A stretch of 64,000 nucleotides of DNA from Gigaspora rosea (Eukaryota > Glomeromycota > Glomeromycetes > Diversisporales > Gigasporaceae). The notes beneath the pieces are model-generated. The model did not search any database. It was given only the letters and a program-made list of their open reading frames with translations, and was not told the origin of the DNA. Location of the stretch: NCBI GenBank assembly GCA_003550325.1, contig QKWP01001167.1:97960-161959 (forward strand), written 5' to 3'. Below, in pieces: positions 47,036-59,329 of the stretch. Each line of letters begins with the position of its first letter. Position 1 is the stretch's first letter. A program made the translations under genes and the position numbers.

Positions 47036-48151
47036 TATATACTAAAGTTGTAAGTGATTTTGCATATTAACTTGCTCCAAAATACCTATAGTACTATAAT
47101 CTGCTTAGATTGATAGTAAGTTGCTAGCGTAAAAGTAAAAAAAGATGGGAGATCAAAATAAAAACATAGAGAGGACATGCTTGCTGACTTGTAAATGGTC
47201 TTTCTTAGTATCTATTCTACAATGCTCATAGAATCTAGTACTGTAATGTGGTGTTGACATAATATAGTAAAAAAATAAAAATATAAAGCTTATAACATGT
47301 TTGCTAACCTTTTGTAAAATGCCTAAAACATGTTGCAAATCATGTAACTATGTTCTAATATCAAAATCTGTAGGTTCACATAATTTTTACAGAGCTGTTA
47401 CCAAATTTCTTGGCAAATATATCTAATCTAGATCAGTTTTAGCCCTATTTGTTAGCAAGTTCTATAGCAAATTAGCAGCTAGGCATGTTTACTTAATGAA
47501 AGAATATGATTTATTAGCAAAGTTTGTTATGATCTTGGACAAAGATTTTAAATTCTGATCTAGCTAACTATAATTCTTAGGCATTCTAATGTATTCTGAC
47601 CTCAGGAACACATATTCCTGTATAATTGTAACAAATAAATAGGACATATAAGCTAACTATAATTCTAATATATTCCACCATATTTCACTTGAAACTCTGG
47701 GAACCCTCTATAAAAAAAGTGGTAGTATAGATTGGGGTACAGGGTTGGTATCAAAAATGCTCAAAATGGCATAGATCTTTTAGCATATACAGAAATGTTT
47801 ACAATAGCACAGTAAAAATAGCACAAACATTAAGGCAATAGGTGGCACATAAAATCATATTATATAAAATGACACATTCAAATGATACTTAATTAGTATA
47901 GTTATCATGGTGGCACATGAATTTATATTATTACCTGTGCAAATTTAACTAGTAAACTGTTGTAAAACCTGAAGCTATTATGGTACAAGTGGCACAGATA
48001 TATAGTCCATACAGTCCATAGAATCTGTACCAATTTTGGACCATACTTGTAATAATCCAGATTATGATCTGTGCTACAAAAATACCTGTGCTGATCCAAT
48101 GCAACCCATACCATGCTGGTCCAATTTTCTTATAGAGCTGTACAAGTGGCT
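47036..48151. other. Non-coding
   Basis: No gene or clear repeat. Scattered short phrases (ggcacat, tagcacaa) at 47770-47940 may be degraded tandem repeats. Confidence 0.35.
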
Positions 48152-48800
48152 CAGAAACAGGTTGCTAGCTTTGAGTAGGTAGGATTGCAGCTGCATTCTA
48201 ACATTAATACTTATATGTTTATGTTTGAAGGAAGTATACAAAATGCAGATATGTACACCCATACTGCTCTCAAATTAAATAGGTTCAATGATCTAGAAGT
48301 GCTAGTATTTGTTTAGTAGGAGGGCATATGAAGTGGTTGCTATTAGAAAATAGTAGTATTTAAAAGAATTGAAATGCTCAGGAACAGGTTGTGGAACATG
48401 GGTAGATAGGCTTGCAACTGCTCTCTAACATTATTGGGCATGTATGGGTATCAAAAGGTATAATAATTCTTTTAAAGATAAACTTTGATCCGAACAGAAG
48501 AATGTTCCAGAAGCACCTTATAGAATACTATTGATTTGCAGAATTAGTATGCAGTTCTGGTAGGTGCTGTAAAACAAAAAAAAAAGATTGGAAGTATGAA
48601 ATGTTAAGGAACAGGTTGTAGGCCACAGGTAGGTAGGCTTGCAACTGCTTCTAATATTATTGTGCATGTATGGTATCGAGAAAGAAATAACAATTCTTTT
48701 ATATACAGAAGAATGTTCCAGGAGTACCTCATAGAATACTACCAATTTGCAAGATCGGCATGCAGTCTGTTAGATGCTAGAAAAAAAGGGAACTTCTTCC
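48152..48800. repeat. Three tandem ~226-bp copies
   Basis: Units begin ggaacaggttgt at about 48155, 48380 and 48606, and share aggtagg, cttgcaactgc, cattattg and cagaagaatgttccag. Second and third copies are the most alike. Confidence 0.85.
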
Positions 48801-49217
48801 TTGGCAAAAATCCCAAAAAAGAAAGAAAAAAAAGTAAGCAATGCTCGAAAAGTCTGCTCATATGATCTCCTGCAGCTTGTTCGGCAATCCTATCCCATAG
48901 TGTACTACAGTTAGAGATGGGTAAAATGCGCATTTTATAATAAAATGCGCATGATATATAAAATGCGCATGATACCGCATGATAAAAAATTTTTTTTAAT
49001 TTCTATCTTTATTATTGAAAATATATCTAAATAAAGATACTATATATTGATTCTTAATCAGATTTTGCCTATATATATAAATTTTTACAAATTTGCTAAT
49101 TGTAAACTTCATCGTTGCTATCTTATATAATTTGACACCTGACCCGTGGCTCTGTCACGTGAGCTTTGTATAAAATTTTAGAATCTTAGTTAAAATCTGA
49201 AATTCGCATTAGGACAC

Positions 49218-49552
49218 GCAAAGTTGATTTTTCGTTTTGCATTACACGCCGTCCCACTGTTTCAATTTTTTTCAATTTTTTTTTTTTTTTAGTTTCCAAT
49301 TGTGCCAATTGTTCGATTTTTGACACTTATTTTTTCCCGATATTTTCATCCGATAGGGACTTTAATTGTACGATAGGACTGACAGGAAACATATGAAGCC
49401 GGCCCAATTTTTTGATTCCTTGTTGTGCAAAATGAAAATGAACCTCGTATAACTTAAATGTGAACATCATTCTATTTGCAGAAAAGAAGAAAAAATCCGC
49501 CGTCCGTCCCGAATTTTAAAATCCATAATGCAAAACGAAAAATCAACTTTGC
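49218..49552. mobile_element. 335-bp element with perfect 27-bp TIRs
   Basis: 49218-49244 and 49526-49552 are exact inverted copies (start gcaaagttgatttttcg). The interior carries gccgtcc near both ends. No clear target duplication. Nested in the hAT above. Confidence 0.75.
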
Positions 49553-49569
49553 ATATAATATTTATAAAT

Positions 49570-49890
49570 ATGCTAAGTCGGTTTGCATTGAATTGTCACA
49601 AAAAATTTTGTTACTGAACATACTATTCTATTAACTACAGTATATGGTTAAGATTGAGTTAGTTTGCATTAAAATTATGTTATTATAAAATTCTGTCACA
49701 GAATTCACACTCTATTTCAATATGGTTGAGCCAGTTTTTATTAGAATTATTTTGATTTTTATCATGAGTTTTTATAAAAAAATTCTATTACAAAATTTGT
49801 TCGCTATACCAGTAATTGCAATATATAGTGGGTTAGTTTGAATCAGTATAAGCTAACTATAAAAAGTTTTTACAAAGCTCATTACTCCAA
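49570..49890. repeat. Satellite of the 21.9-kb family, inverted
   Basis: Read on the minus strand, units carry ctaatgcaaac, ccatatactgtag and gtaacaaaat-type phrases as at 21890-22480 and 55125-55590. Cut by the gap. Confidence 0.65.
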
Positions 49891-49899
49891 TAACAAATA

Positions 49900-50806
49900 N
49901 NNNNNNNNNNNNNNNNNNNNNNNNNNNNNNNNNNNNNNNNNNNNNNNNNNNNNNNNNNNNNNNNNNNNNNNNNNNNNNNNNNNNNNNNNNNNNNNNNNNN
50001 NNNNNNNNNNNNNNNNNNNNNNNNNNNNNNNNNNNNNNNNNNNNNNNNNNNNNNNNNNNNNNNNNNNNNNNNNNNNNNNNNNNNNNNNNNNNNNNNNNNN
50101 NNNNNNNNNNNNNNNNNNNNNNNNNNNNNNNNNNNNNNNNNNNNNNNNNNNNNNNNNNNNNNNNNNNNNNNNNNNNNNNNNNNNNNNNNNNNNNNNNNNN
50201 NNNNNNNNNNNNNNNNNNNNNNNNNNNNNNNNNNNNNNNNNNNNNNNNNNNNNNNNNNNNNNNNNNNNNNNNNNNNNNNNNNNNNNNNNNNNNNNNNNNN
50301 NNNNNNNNNNNNNNNNNNNNNNNNNNNNNNNNNNNNNNNNNNNNNNNNNNNNNNNNNNNNNNNNNNNNNNNNNNNNNNNNNNNNNNNNNNNNNNNNNNNN
50401 NNNNNNNNNNNNNNNNNNNNNNNNNNNNNNNNNNNNNNNNNNNNNNNNNNNNNNNNNNNNNNNNNNNNNNNNNNNNNNNNNNNNNNNNNNNNNNNNNNNN
50501 NNNNNNNNNNNNNNNNNNNNNNNNNNNNNNNNNNNNNNNNNNNNNNNNNNNNNNNNNNNNNNNNNNNNNNNNNNNNNNNNNNNNNNNNNNNNNNNNNNNN
50601 NNNNNNNNNNNNNNNNNNNNNNNNNNNNNNNNNNNNNNNNNNNNNNNNNNNNNNNNNNNNNNNNNNNNNNNNNNNNNNNNNNNNNNNNNNNNNNNNNNNN
50701 NNNNNNNNNNNNNNNNNNNNNNNNNNNNNNNNNNNNNNNNNNNNNNNNNNNNNNNNNNNNNNNNNNNNNNNNNNNNNNNNNNNNNNNNNNNNNNNNNNNN
50801 NNNNNN
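49900..50806. other. Assembly gap (907 N)
   Basis: Unsequenced or unresolved bases. Any open frame across it is meaningless. Confidence 1.
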
Positions 50807-50986
50807 ATTTAATTTTTCTATATAAAATTTTGATGGGATAAAATGCGCATGATTCGGAAACATGCGCATTAATGCGCATTCATGCGCATGATTGAGGAAT
50901 CATGCGCACGCATGAAACCCATTTCTAACTACAGTATGTAGATTATGATTTTTAAAATGAGCATTTGAGAGGATGTGACCTTAGGT

Positions 50987-51333
50987 CAGGGACGATGATT
51001 TTCTGCGGTGACTAAACTCAAATTCTCGGTGATTAAATTTAATTTCTGCAATTATCTGCAAAATAAAATTTTAGCAAATTCTGCAATAAAAACCCTGTTT
51101 CTGCACTCAAAAATTGGAATGTTCCGAAGCTTTCCGATGACCATGCCGTATTTTGTGTTAATTGATTGTCTATCCTTCCAAAACTCTCTGCCAAAACTCG
51201 CAATTTGATTGGATCCTGGTCAAATTTTAGGTCAATTCTGCAATTATCCGTGATAAAATCCAATTTCTGCAAAAATGGGCGAATTCTGCAAATTCTGCGG
51301 TATTCTGCATTTTGCAGAAAATCATCGTCCCTG
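50987..51333. mobile_element. hAT-like MITE, TTCTGC repeats
   Basis: Perfect 20-bp inverted ends (cagggacgatgattttctgc and its inverse). ttctgca words are repeated inside. 347 bp. No convincing target duplication, so family is inferred from the CAGGG-type end and subterminal repeats. Confidence 0.8.
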
Positions 51334-51355
51334 TACAGACCTTCTTAAGAATAAC

Positions 51356-51432
51356 TAAGGGTAATTTACCCGTAATTTACCAAACAGCCCGGTAAATTTA
51401 CCAAAAAAATTTACGGTAAATTAACAACCCTG
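51356..51432. mobile_element. Tiny MITE-like element, TTTACCG repeats
   Basis: Ends agggtaattta and, inverted, agggttgttaattta, with several gtaaatttacc words between. About 77 bp. Confidence 0.5.
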
Positions 51433-51848
51433 TATAGGCACTCACATATGTGGAATAGTAGCACCGGATTTGAAAGCTAAATTAATAAATATTAGGCAAA
51501 TTCAGTTAATAGATGTTTATTTCATTGACAGCTCACTTTACAAAAAATTGCCGTTATGATTATAAAAACTTTTCTCTGAAATAAACTATCGGTTAAATAT
51601 TCTTTTTTGTTTCAGAGGTTTGTGCAAGCATGATTTATTTATTATACAGAATACCAAATTGGGTTAAATTAGTTTATAATTTATCTGAAACGTGACAATA
51701 ATAGTGCAAATCAATTATTAATTTGGAATGATCATTTATCGTGCTGTACAACAAATATTCTTGCATGACCAAGATAAAAATATTTAAAGAAACAAATACA
51801 TAAGTCGAACAATCTTATCCTAACTTCAAATACAAAAATTGACCCGAG
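51433..51848. other. 5' region of the Kelch-type gene
   Basis: AT-rich, likely promoter and leader. No specific site can be assigned. Confidence 0.4.
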
Positions 51849-53845
51849 ATGAACTTGTTCAGGAAAAATTGTTTATCATGTCTAATACTTATTTTTACCT
51901 TCTTTATTACTATATCTAATGGTGCGACACCTATTGCACCGGCTGGTCGTAGTTATTCTTGTTCAGTGATTAATGATAATAAACTATACGTCTTTGGTGG
52001 AGATCCTTTCGGTATAATAGGTTAGCATTAAATAATTTGATTAGTGTTTACACTTACAATTCTTATTATAAGTAATTGTTTTTCACATTCAACAGGAACT
52101 CCTCAAACTATATATCTTGATATATCACTCATTGGTACACCAAACCCATGGTATCTTTTGAGTGATATACCTATCAGTGTTTCAGCAGCTAATACAGTAT
52201 TTAATGGCAATAATACAGTATTTTTAATTTTTTTTAATACAGTATATGCTTATAATATATCTAATAATCAATGGTATCCAACGGGTTCAAATGGAATTGT
52301 ACCTCAAACTAGAACACAGGCAACTGCTGTTATTGATAAAAGTGGGAAGATTTGGTATTTTGGAGGAACCAATGGTACTACAAGAATTTATTTTAATGAT
52401 ATTAATTCCTTCGATACTAGCACATATACTTGGTCATTTGGATCAACTTTAAATGCACCAACATCTCGTTTTAGCATGGTTTCAATAATGTTACCAAATG
52501 GAGAAATTCTCTATATTGGAGGTGTCGATGGCTCTACTCGAAGCCATATCAATATGGCACAGGTAATGTTGTATAATTATACTGTAGCATATCATTCATA
52601 ATTTTAAATATGAATGATAAAAGCTATTGAATTTTGATTATTTACTGTTTACATACCTACATATTTATTGAATAACATTCATTTTGTCGTTGTATTATTT
52701 CGTCGGAATAAGGCTATTGATAGTTTAATTCATTGTCACAATTAGTTCATTGAAAAGAATAATAATTTATCATAATTTATCGTTATATACAAGTTAATTT
52801 ATTACCTCTCTAAAGAGATTTTTTCATGTTATGAAAAAGTTATTGGTAAAATTCTTTTTTTCATGTTATGGAATGAAAACGTTATTGGTAAAAAGGTTTT
52901 GGATGGACTTTTTAGTGGAATGAAATGTTAATGAACTTTTAGACTATTTCATAATTTGTAATACGTATCCGATTCGATTAATTATGCCTATCTACTTTGT
53001 TAACTGTAATTAGATTCCTGTTTATGATACAATATCAGGAAGTTGGTCAACAATGGTACATCAATTTACATTTAGTAGTTTGTTGTAGTTAAATTATTTT
53101 TTTTAAAAAAAAAATGTATACAAAATCTAATGTTTTTTTTAAAAAAAAATAGAATGCAGTTGGTGACTATATTCAAGGACGCCAATTATTTACGGCAATA
53201 CTAGGTATTTTTATGATTTTCATAATCTTTCTTTTTGTTATAATAGATCTAACTTTATTTTATTAAAAAAATTGCAGCACCAGATGGCAATATTATAATT
53301 TATGGTGGAAACAATGTTATAAATTCGCCAATTCCAACAATGGCAACATTAAATACAAACATCTCACCATATACATGGACTGCTAATAAACTAGGACAAG
53401 GTGCTCCACAATACATAACTGGCCATGTGGCAGCTATAAACGGAACTCATATGATAATTGCTCTTGGTAACAAAATTAATAAGTTTTCTATAATGTTTTT
53501 TTAATGCATTCATTTTTAATTATTTATCTTGTTCTACTTAATATAGGTGCCACTTCTAAAACTGGGACCTTTGAGCTTACAAGTAATTCTACTTTTAATA
53601 ATAATCTCAATTACGATATATATGCTCTTAACATACAAACCAACGTGTGGTCGGTAAATTCAACAACTCCAACACTTTCAACACCTACTTCATCTAGCAA
53701 TATAGGCGTTATTTTGGGAGTTATTATTGCGGTTGTAATTGTTATTATTGTATGCGTATTAGTATTCGTATTTTGTCAAAAATGTAAAAAAGATAAAAAT
53801 ATTATTCCAACGCCAGGTAGTCGTGATTATCAACAGCAAAGATAA
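51849..53845 (+). CDS. Kelch-type beta-propeller membrane protein
   Basis: Six exons fit together without a stop: 51849-52020, 52096-52562, 53014-53055, 53153-53204, 53278-53466, 53547-53845. All introns are GT-AG and phases agree, giving 406 residues. The N-terminus is a signal peptide (MNLFRKNCLSCLILIFTFFI). Kelch/galactose-oxidase-type blades follow, each with an aliphatic run and GG: KLYVFGGD, KIWYFGGT, EILYIGGVD, NIIIYGGNN. Near the end come a Ser/Thr/Pro-rich stalk, a membrane segment (NIGVILGVIIAVVIVIIVC) and a short basic cytosolic tail. Predicted type I cell-surface protein with an extracellular propeller; ligand unknown. Intron 2 is 451 bp against 70-100 for the others and contains a local direct repeat (catgttatg, gttattggtaaaa), so it may hold an insertion. 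The only host gene here that looks whole. Confidence 0.88.
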
Positions 53846-55124
53846 ATAAACGTTTTTTTATTTTTAAGTAATATTTTGTTTAAGCTACATATCAATTTTT
53901 AGATGTCTTTAATGTTAAGGTTAGACATGTAAAAAATTTTGTAAAAGAATGATTATTATAAAAATATTAAATTTATGTAAAAGTTCTTTAATGGGTTCAA
54001 TAATTTAAATATTAAGTTCAAGGATTACTTTTTTGCATTAAGGAATTGCCAATTTGGTAATACCTTATATTTTTATTTTATTTGTTAACCTTTTCCTTAT
54101 TTATAATTACAGTATAACATAATACTGTTAATTTTTTGAAGTAGTATTATTGAAACGGCCATAATTAAGAACTAATAAGATAATATGTCAAAAGGTTTAA
54201 AATACCCTGCATGAACATAATGGAGATTCCTTTTATTGGTGTTTATTTCTACTGAAAACGCATTATTTTACATTAATTTTATTTGGCTGCTTATAATGGT
54301 ACAATCTTGATGTTATTTATTACTAATATTGTATATAATTTAAATTATTGCTATCTATGTAAGCAGATTTTAACTGGGACTATATATAAAATCTGAAACT
54401 CAATAAATAGGTCTTGAAAATTTTCTTACGGCTCTTCGGTCAATATTGAGATCGATTATTAATCAAAATAGTGATGTATTTCAAAATGAATAATAATTCT
54501 TAAGGATAGATTAATTTTTATCATATAGTTAATCAGCGATGGTGATTTTAGTTTGGAGCAAATTTTCATGCTAATTAAAGTTTAGCACTATGAATTTTCA
54601 TGATAAAGTGAAACCTGCATAAGTGCACCATTTATAAATGCACACCATTTCTAAATGCATACTCAAATTCAGATATAAATGCAATATTCTTTCTTTTCCT
54701 TATTACTGCATTATTTTGCAATTAGTCAATAAAACTTATCACAACATAAATTTCTTTATCTTTTATTTATTTTTTTTTCAAAATATAATTATGATATTAA
54801 AAAAAAAAAAAAAACAAAAATTTTTTAACCGACAAAATGTATTTATTGTAGAATTTATTTATGTCAACAAATATAATTATGACTTATCTAACATACCGGT
54901 ACCTATAAAATAATTAATCCGTTTTTGTCAAGGATTCTTTTACACAAGGATTTAAATCAAATCATATAAAGGAATATATTTGCCAAAAGACTGTACTTTA
55001 TAATTAAACAGTTTTAAACACTTTTTCACCGATATAAGACAGGCAACCCGAATATTTAAATTTGGCTTAATATATTAATAACATCATCATCACTTGTTTT
55101 TAGTATTAATATTAGTGTGATACG
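53846..55124. other. Downstream of Kelch-type gene, no gene
   Basis: AT-rich 3' flank. A phrase at 54610-54680 (gcataagtgcacc, ataaatgcacacc, taaatgcatac) shows short repeats that could be the end of a MITE. A-run at 54799-54813. Confidence 0.4.
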
Positions 55125-55590
55125 GTAACTTTTAATGCAACCAACTAACTCATAACTACATATTAAGGTTACTTAATAGCTAATAAGTTCAACAACAGGA
55201 TTTATGATAGAAATCATGATAATTTAAATACAAATCAACTCAACCTTAGCTACATATTTTATATCGAGTAGACAGTTTTTTTTATAGTGATAATAGAAAT
55301 CATAATCATTCCAACGCAAAACTAACTCGAACTTTAACCATATATTAAGGTCAATAGGATATCAAGCAAGTTCAGAATAAAATGTTTTACAGTAACTCAT
55401 GATAAAATTATGATAATTTTCAATACAAACTAGCCTAATCTTGATCACTATGTATCATGTTAACAAGTAAGTCATGTATCTGAATTTTTACAGTAACTCA
55501 TAATAGAAATCACAATAATTCTAATGCAAACCAATTTGACTTTAATCACATACTGTAGTTACTGAATATGAATAAATTCTAGAAATTGTG
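55125..55590. repeat. Tandem satellite, ~100-bp units
   Basis: Four to five degenerate units with acagtaactcatgata, gaaatca(c/t)aataat, aatgcaaac and catatactgtag, as at 21890-22480. Confidence 0.75.
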
Positions 55591-56099
55591 CATGAGTGTT
55601 ACGATTATTTTTTGAAAATTATTTTTGAAATATGAATTTTTGGCCTTATCAAAGTTGTAAGAGCGCCAGCGCGCCAATTTACATTATATTATATTGTATC
55701 AAAAGATAATTAAAATTAATTTATTTTATATAAAAAATTAAAAATATTTGATTAAAATTTATAAGTTCATTTGTACAAAAATTAAATACATTTTTGAGGT
55801 ATGAACCTTTTCGCACCGGACCATAATTGGAAATAAAAAATAAAATTAATAGCTTGTTTAATTAATAAAATATAATTACTTCCAATATATAAATAAATTC
55901 GTATAACTGATTTGATTCCAATTTAAATTAACTTTACTGTATCAAACTACGTAAATTTGTTCTTTCGTAAGAATGTGAAAATTTATTATACCGAAAAATT
56001 AAATGGACAATCTCAGCTGTTAACGGCTTCTATTACTTGACTCAGCTCTTTAAGTTATAATGCCATAGTCATTAAAGTCATAGCTTGAACATGAATTCT
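55591..56099. other. AT-rich, with a mariner-type MITE terminus
   Basis: gaggtatgaaccttttcgca at 55797 and ccggaccata beyond resemble the right end of the MITE at 36597. The left end was not located. No gene. Confidence 0.45.
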
Positions 56100-57488
56100 A
56101 AAGAATATGGTAGATAACACTTATAGGTAGCATTAAAATTATCAAACTGCAGCTCCTTAGGAATTTTGCGATGAAGATTTTCAACAATTCATGGAAAACA
56201 GTGAGAATTACATCAGTTCTGCTGATCTTCATTTTAATACAGCGGTTGACACAAGAATATATATTACGGTCGTTTCTTATTAGTTGCCGAAGCTTGGCCA
56301 TGAAAAATTTTTTCCGCGTCAAGTACAAGGATACACAAGCAACCAAATAAATTTTGGCCCGGCTGTCGATCAAAAAATTAGTGAAGATTATGGAAAAATT
56401 TTCTGCTTACATGAAACGTATGAAAAGGAGGAATCTGATAACGTTGCAGGAAATTCCATCGAAATGTGCGGAGGCAACCAATGGGTGTCTGTCATGGGAG
56501 CTATGTATTTATTATTACATGCAGAATATACTATTCGTATCATGCGTGACACTGAATTTTCTTTTTTATTACCAATGGAATGTATTTTGATATCCAAATT
56601 TAAGGGAAAATTCGATAAATCATCAAAGTACGGAGTAACAAATTGCAAAAATTATGGGATCAATAGAAAAATTCGAATTTTAAAAAACTTAAATTGGCTA
56701 AAGTATCACCCATTGAAGATATAAAATGGGCAATTCATACTATGTTTTTTGAGAAACCATATTCCTATTTAAAGAAAACATTAGATTAACGCACTGATCT
56801 ATTAGTAATGACGCATGCTACGTCACTTGTTCATTGTTATCAGTTGAGTGGCATCTGCGTGCATCGGGATAAAGATTTTCTAAAGAGATGGGCAATAAAT
56901 AATCTGGATTTTGTATATTCAAAATTTTTGATTACTGAAGATGATGTCAATAATATAGACATCCTAAAACCAATGACTGAAGAAAATAAGTCAAATAAAT
57001 CACAACCAACTGTAGATTCTCCAAAGAAGAAATCTCTTCTTAATTTAATGATAGAAAACATTAAAAAATTTCAGAGAGGTGACAAGGAATCACAGACAAA
57101 CACGGAAGGAGAAATACGAAAGAAGTCCTTAATTTTTTCAACTCCTTCGGAACCAATGATTGATATGGTCAGAGATTCTATGCAGAGAGAGCCTCCAGAT
57201 CGTGAAGACAGAGTAAAATTATTCATAGACCTCGCAGATATGAACAAAAACCCAGACACATTTGATGAGACCGAAAGAAAGACTGGCTTTTCTGAAAAAG
57301 AAGGAAAATCTGTCGACTATGTCTATAGGCGCCGTTTGACTATGGGAATTTCAAGCAGTATAACTGATGTTATTCAGCAGCTCGCTAAAATACAATACGA
57401 ATTTAGTCACCCACTAACTGTTGAAACTCTACAACGTGAATTACTTGGCCGTGTCGCATCTTTATCGCTTAGTTACGGTTATCCGTAA
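56100..57488 (+). pseudogene. Unrecognised host gene, damaged
   Basis: A long coding-like region on the plus strand in at least three pieces. Piece 1 (about 56170-56280) reads DEDFQQFMENSENYISSADL and ends at TAG 56281-56283. The same frame goes on to 56724 with GNSIEMCGGNQWVSVMGAMY and MRDTEFSFLLPMECI. A frame change near the A-run at about 56685 leads to EDIKWAIHTMFFEKPYSYL, then TAA at 56787-56789 in frame, then an open stretch to 57488 with ATSLVHCYQLSGICVH, a charged Ser/Lys/Glu middle and SHPLTVETLQRELLGR. Codon use and composition look coding. No known domain was recognised. It is either a decayed gene or one with unrecognised introns and assembly errors in A-runs. No start can be chosen. 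Confidence 0.5.
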
Positions 57489-57809
57489 CATCTCGCTGAT
57501 CGCCCTCCATCTAAATGGTATATTTAACCAGAAGTAGTTATACAATTTCTTCTTGTCAATGAATCAGTCTTTGAAAACATGTCAGTATCGAAAAAATGCA
57601 AATACAAAAATTTATATGATCATCGGATATTAGAATCACCGCTTGTCAAGCTTTAAATGATTCTACCGTAAACAGTGACTTTTCATCAAATAATCTCACT
57701 AATGGTAACAATTTCAGAAAAGTATCATATCATATCGATCGGCTTCATATGGCAAAGCCAGACGAATTGGATGCATATCTAATACTACAATTTTTCAGTT
57801 CGACTCATC
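57489..57809. other. Possible continuation of decayed gene
   Basis: Short open bits after the stop (HLADRPPSKW; LLVNESVFENMSVSKKC) suggest that the gene upstream once ran on. Nothing more can be read. Confidence 0.35.
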
Positions 57810-58780
57810 AACCCATAGATCCTTTCTTTTATAAGTCATTCACTATCAGCTCAGATCATCAATCTGTTGATCATTCTTTATAAGCATTTCTCCGTCGACT
57901 TATCTCCCCATGTATCATTTCTTTATTATCATGTTCCGCTTCACGTCCACTTATTTGCGCGGGTAATACAAACTCCTGAAGAGGAAATAGCCAATCGGAG
58001 AGTGCAAACACGTGTAAAAGAAGAAAAAAAAAACGAAAAACTCAAAAATTGATGTTTAATCAATCTTGTTACGCATATTAAAAATAACAGGAATGGAATT
58101 TTACATATAGAAATCATCGATCTAATCCTATAGTTAAGGCTCTACCCCTAAATTTTTATCCCACGCACTTCAGTTTATTTACAAAATTTGATTTCTTTTT
58201 TTGGTACGCAAATTAAAAATAACAGGAATGGAATTTTACAATAGTAAGCGTTGATCTAATCCTATAGCCTCTAACGTTTTAAGGTTCTAACCCTAAATTT
58301 TTATCTCACGCACTTCGGTTTATTTACAAAATTTGATTTTCTTTTTTTGGGTTTTCTTTTATAAGTTATTCCCAACCCGTAGATCTTTCTTTTATAAGTC
58401 ATTTCACTGTCAACTTAGATCATTAATCCGGTGATCATTCTTTATAAACATTTCTTCGTCGACTTATCTCCCGTGTATTGTTTCTTTATTTGTCATGTTC
58501 CACTTCACGTCCACAATCGGGGAGTGCAAATTTTGATTATTCCGGATCAACGCAACAAAGAATCCGAACACATGTGAAAGAAAAAAAAAACCGAAAATAC
58601 TCAAAAACTGATGTTTAATCGATATTTTTACGCTAATTAAAAATAATAGGAAAGGAATTTTACATATAGTAACGTAGATCTAATCCTATAGCCTCTAACG
58701 TTAAGACTCTGACCCTAAAGTTTTATCTCACGCACTTCAGTTTATTTACAAAATTTGATTTCCTTTTTTGGGTTGTATTA
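57810..58780. repeat. Segmental tandem duplication, two and three copies
   Basis: A ~140-bp unit (aataacaggaatggaatttt through cacgcacttcagtttattta) occurs at about 58065, 58205 and 58630. A larger unit (tttcttttataagtcatt, cgtcgacttatctccc, cacttcacgtcca) occurs at about 57825 and 58390. It looks like ~550-bp duplication plus one extra short copy. Confidence 0.85.
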
Positions 58781-59329
58781 ACCGGCGAAATGAGTAAAAT
58801 CTTCGGGCTTACCTTACGTACGTACATGTTTTTTTATACTGGTACAACGTATGCTGACTTGGATTAATGATCATTCTTTTTCATATCAGATTATCCGGTT
58901 TGTCAACTTTAGTCAAAAAGGTGTGGTTTGCTTGATTGCTTCGTGATTTGACAGGATCATCGAAGGCTTGGAAGATCGTCAATATAAACCAATCGAAACT
59001 TTTTATTCGATAAAAAAAATTAAATTAAATGTGTGTTGCTAATGTATCATATACAGCCTTATTTATTATAAGAATTCTTTGGAGAACGAATGTTAATAAA
59101 TCACTTTAACTTTAAATTATTTATGCCATTTAATTCTGTGATATTTGATCCCTTCTGGAAAAGTGTAAAATTACTTCTAAAAGTCCTTAGATTTTTGATT
59201 GATTGATTGAAATCATTATTACTAAATAACATTAATAAAAAGAAAATATTCATTCTTAAAAAGCGACTATCAAGGCCTCACTTATTTGAATTAAAGTATC
59301 ACATCGAAATTACTATAGTCATCCCTTTG
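58781..59329. other. Intergenic
   Basis: No gene or repeat recognised. Confidence 0.4.

Larger units (their letters stand above)
48912..50927. mobile_element. hAT with ATGCGCAT subterminal repeats
   Basis: Ends tagagatgggt and acccatttcta, flanked by the exact 8-bp actacagt (48904-48911 and 50928-50935). Both ends are dense in the self-complementary word atgcgcat. The middle contains a small TIR element, a satellite stretch and the assembly gap, so a transposase gene could be hidden in the missing part. Confidence 0.9.

Noticed and set aside
49838-50879. Long open frames across 49838-50879
   Set aside because: They run through N bases and have no meaning.
50981-51341. 8-bp target duplication around the MITE at 50987
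   Set aside because: Flanks ttaggt and tacaga do not match; only the perfect inverted ends support the element.
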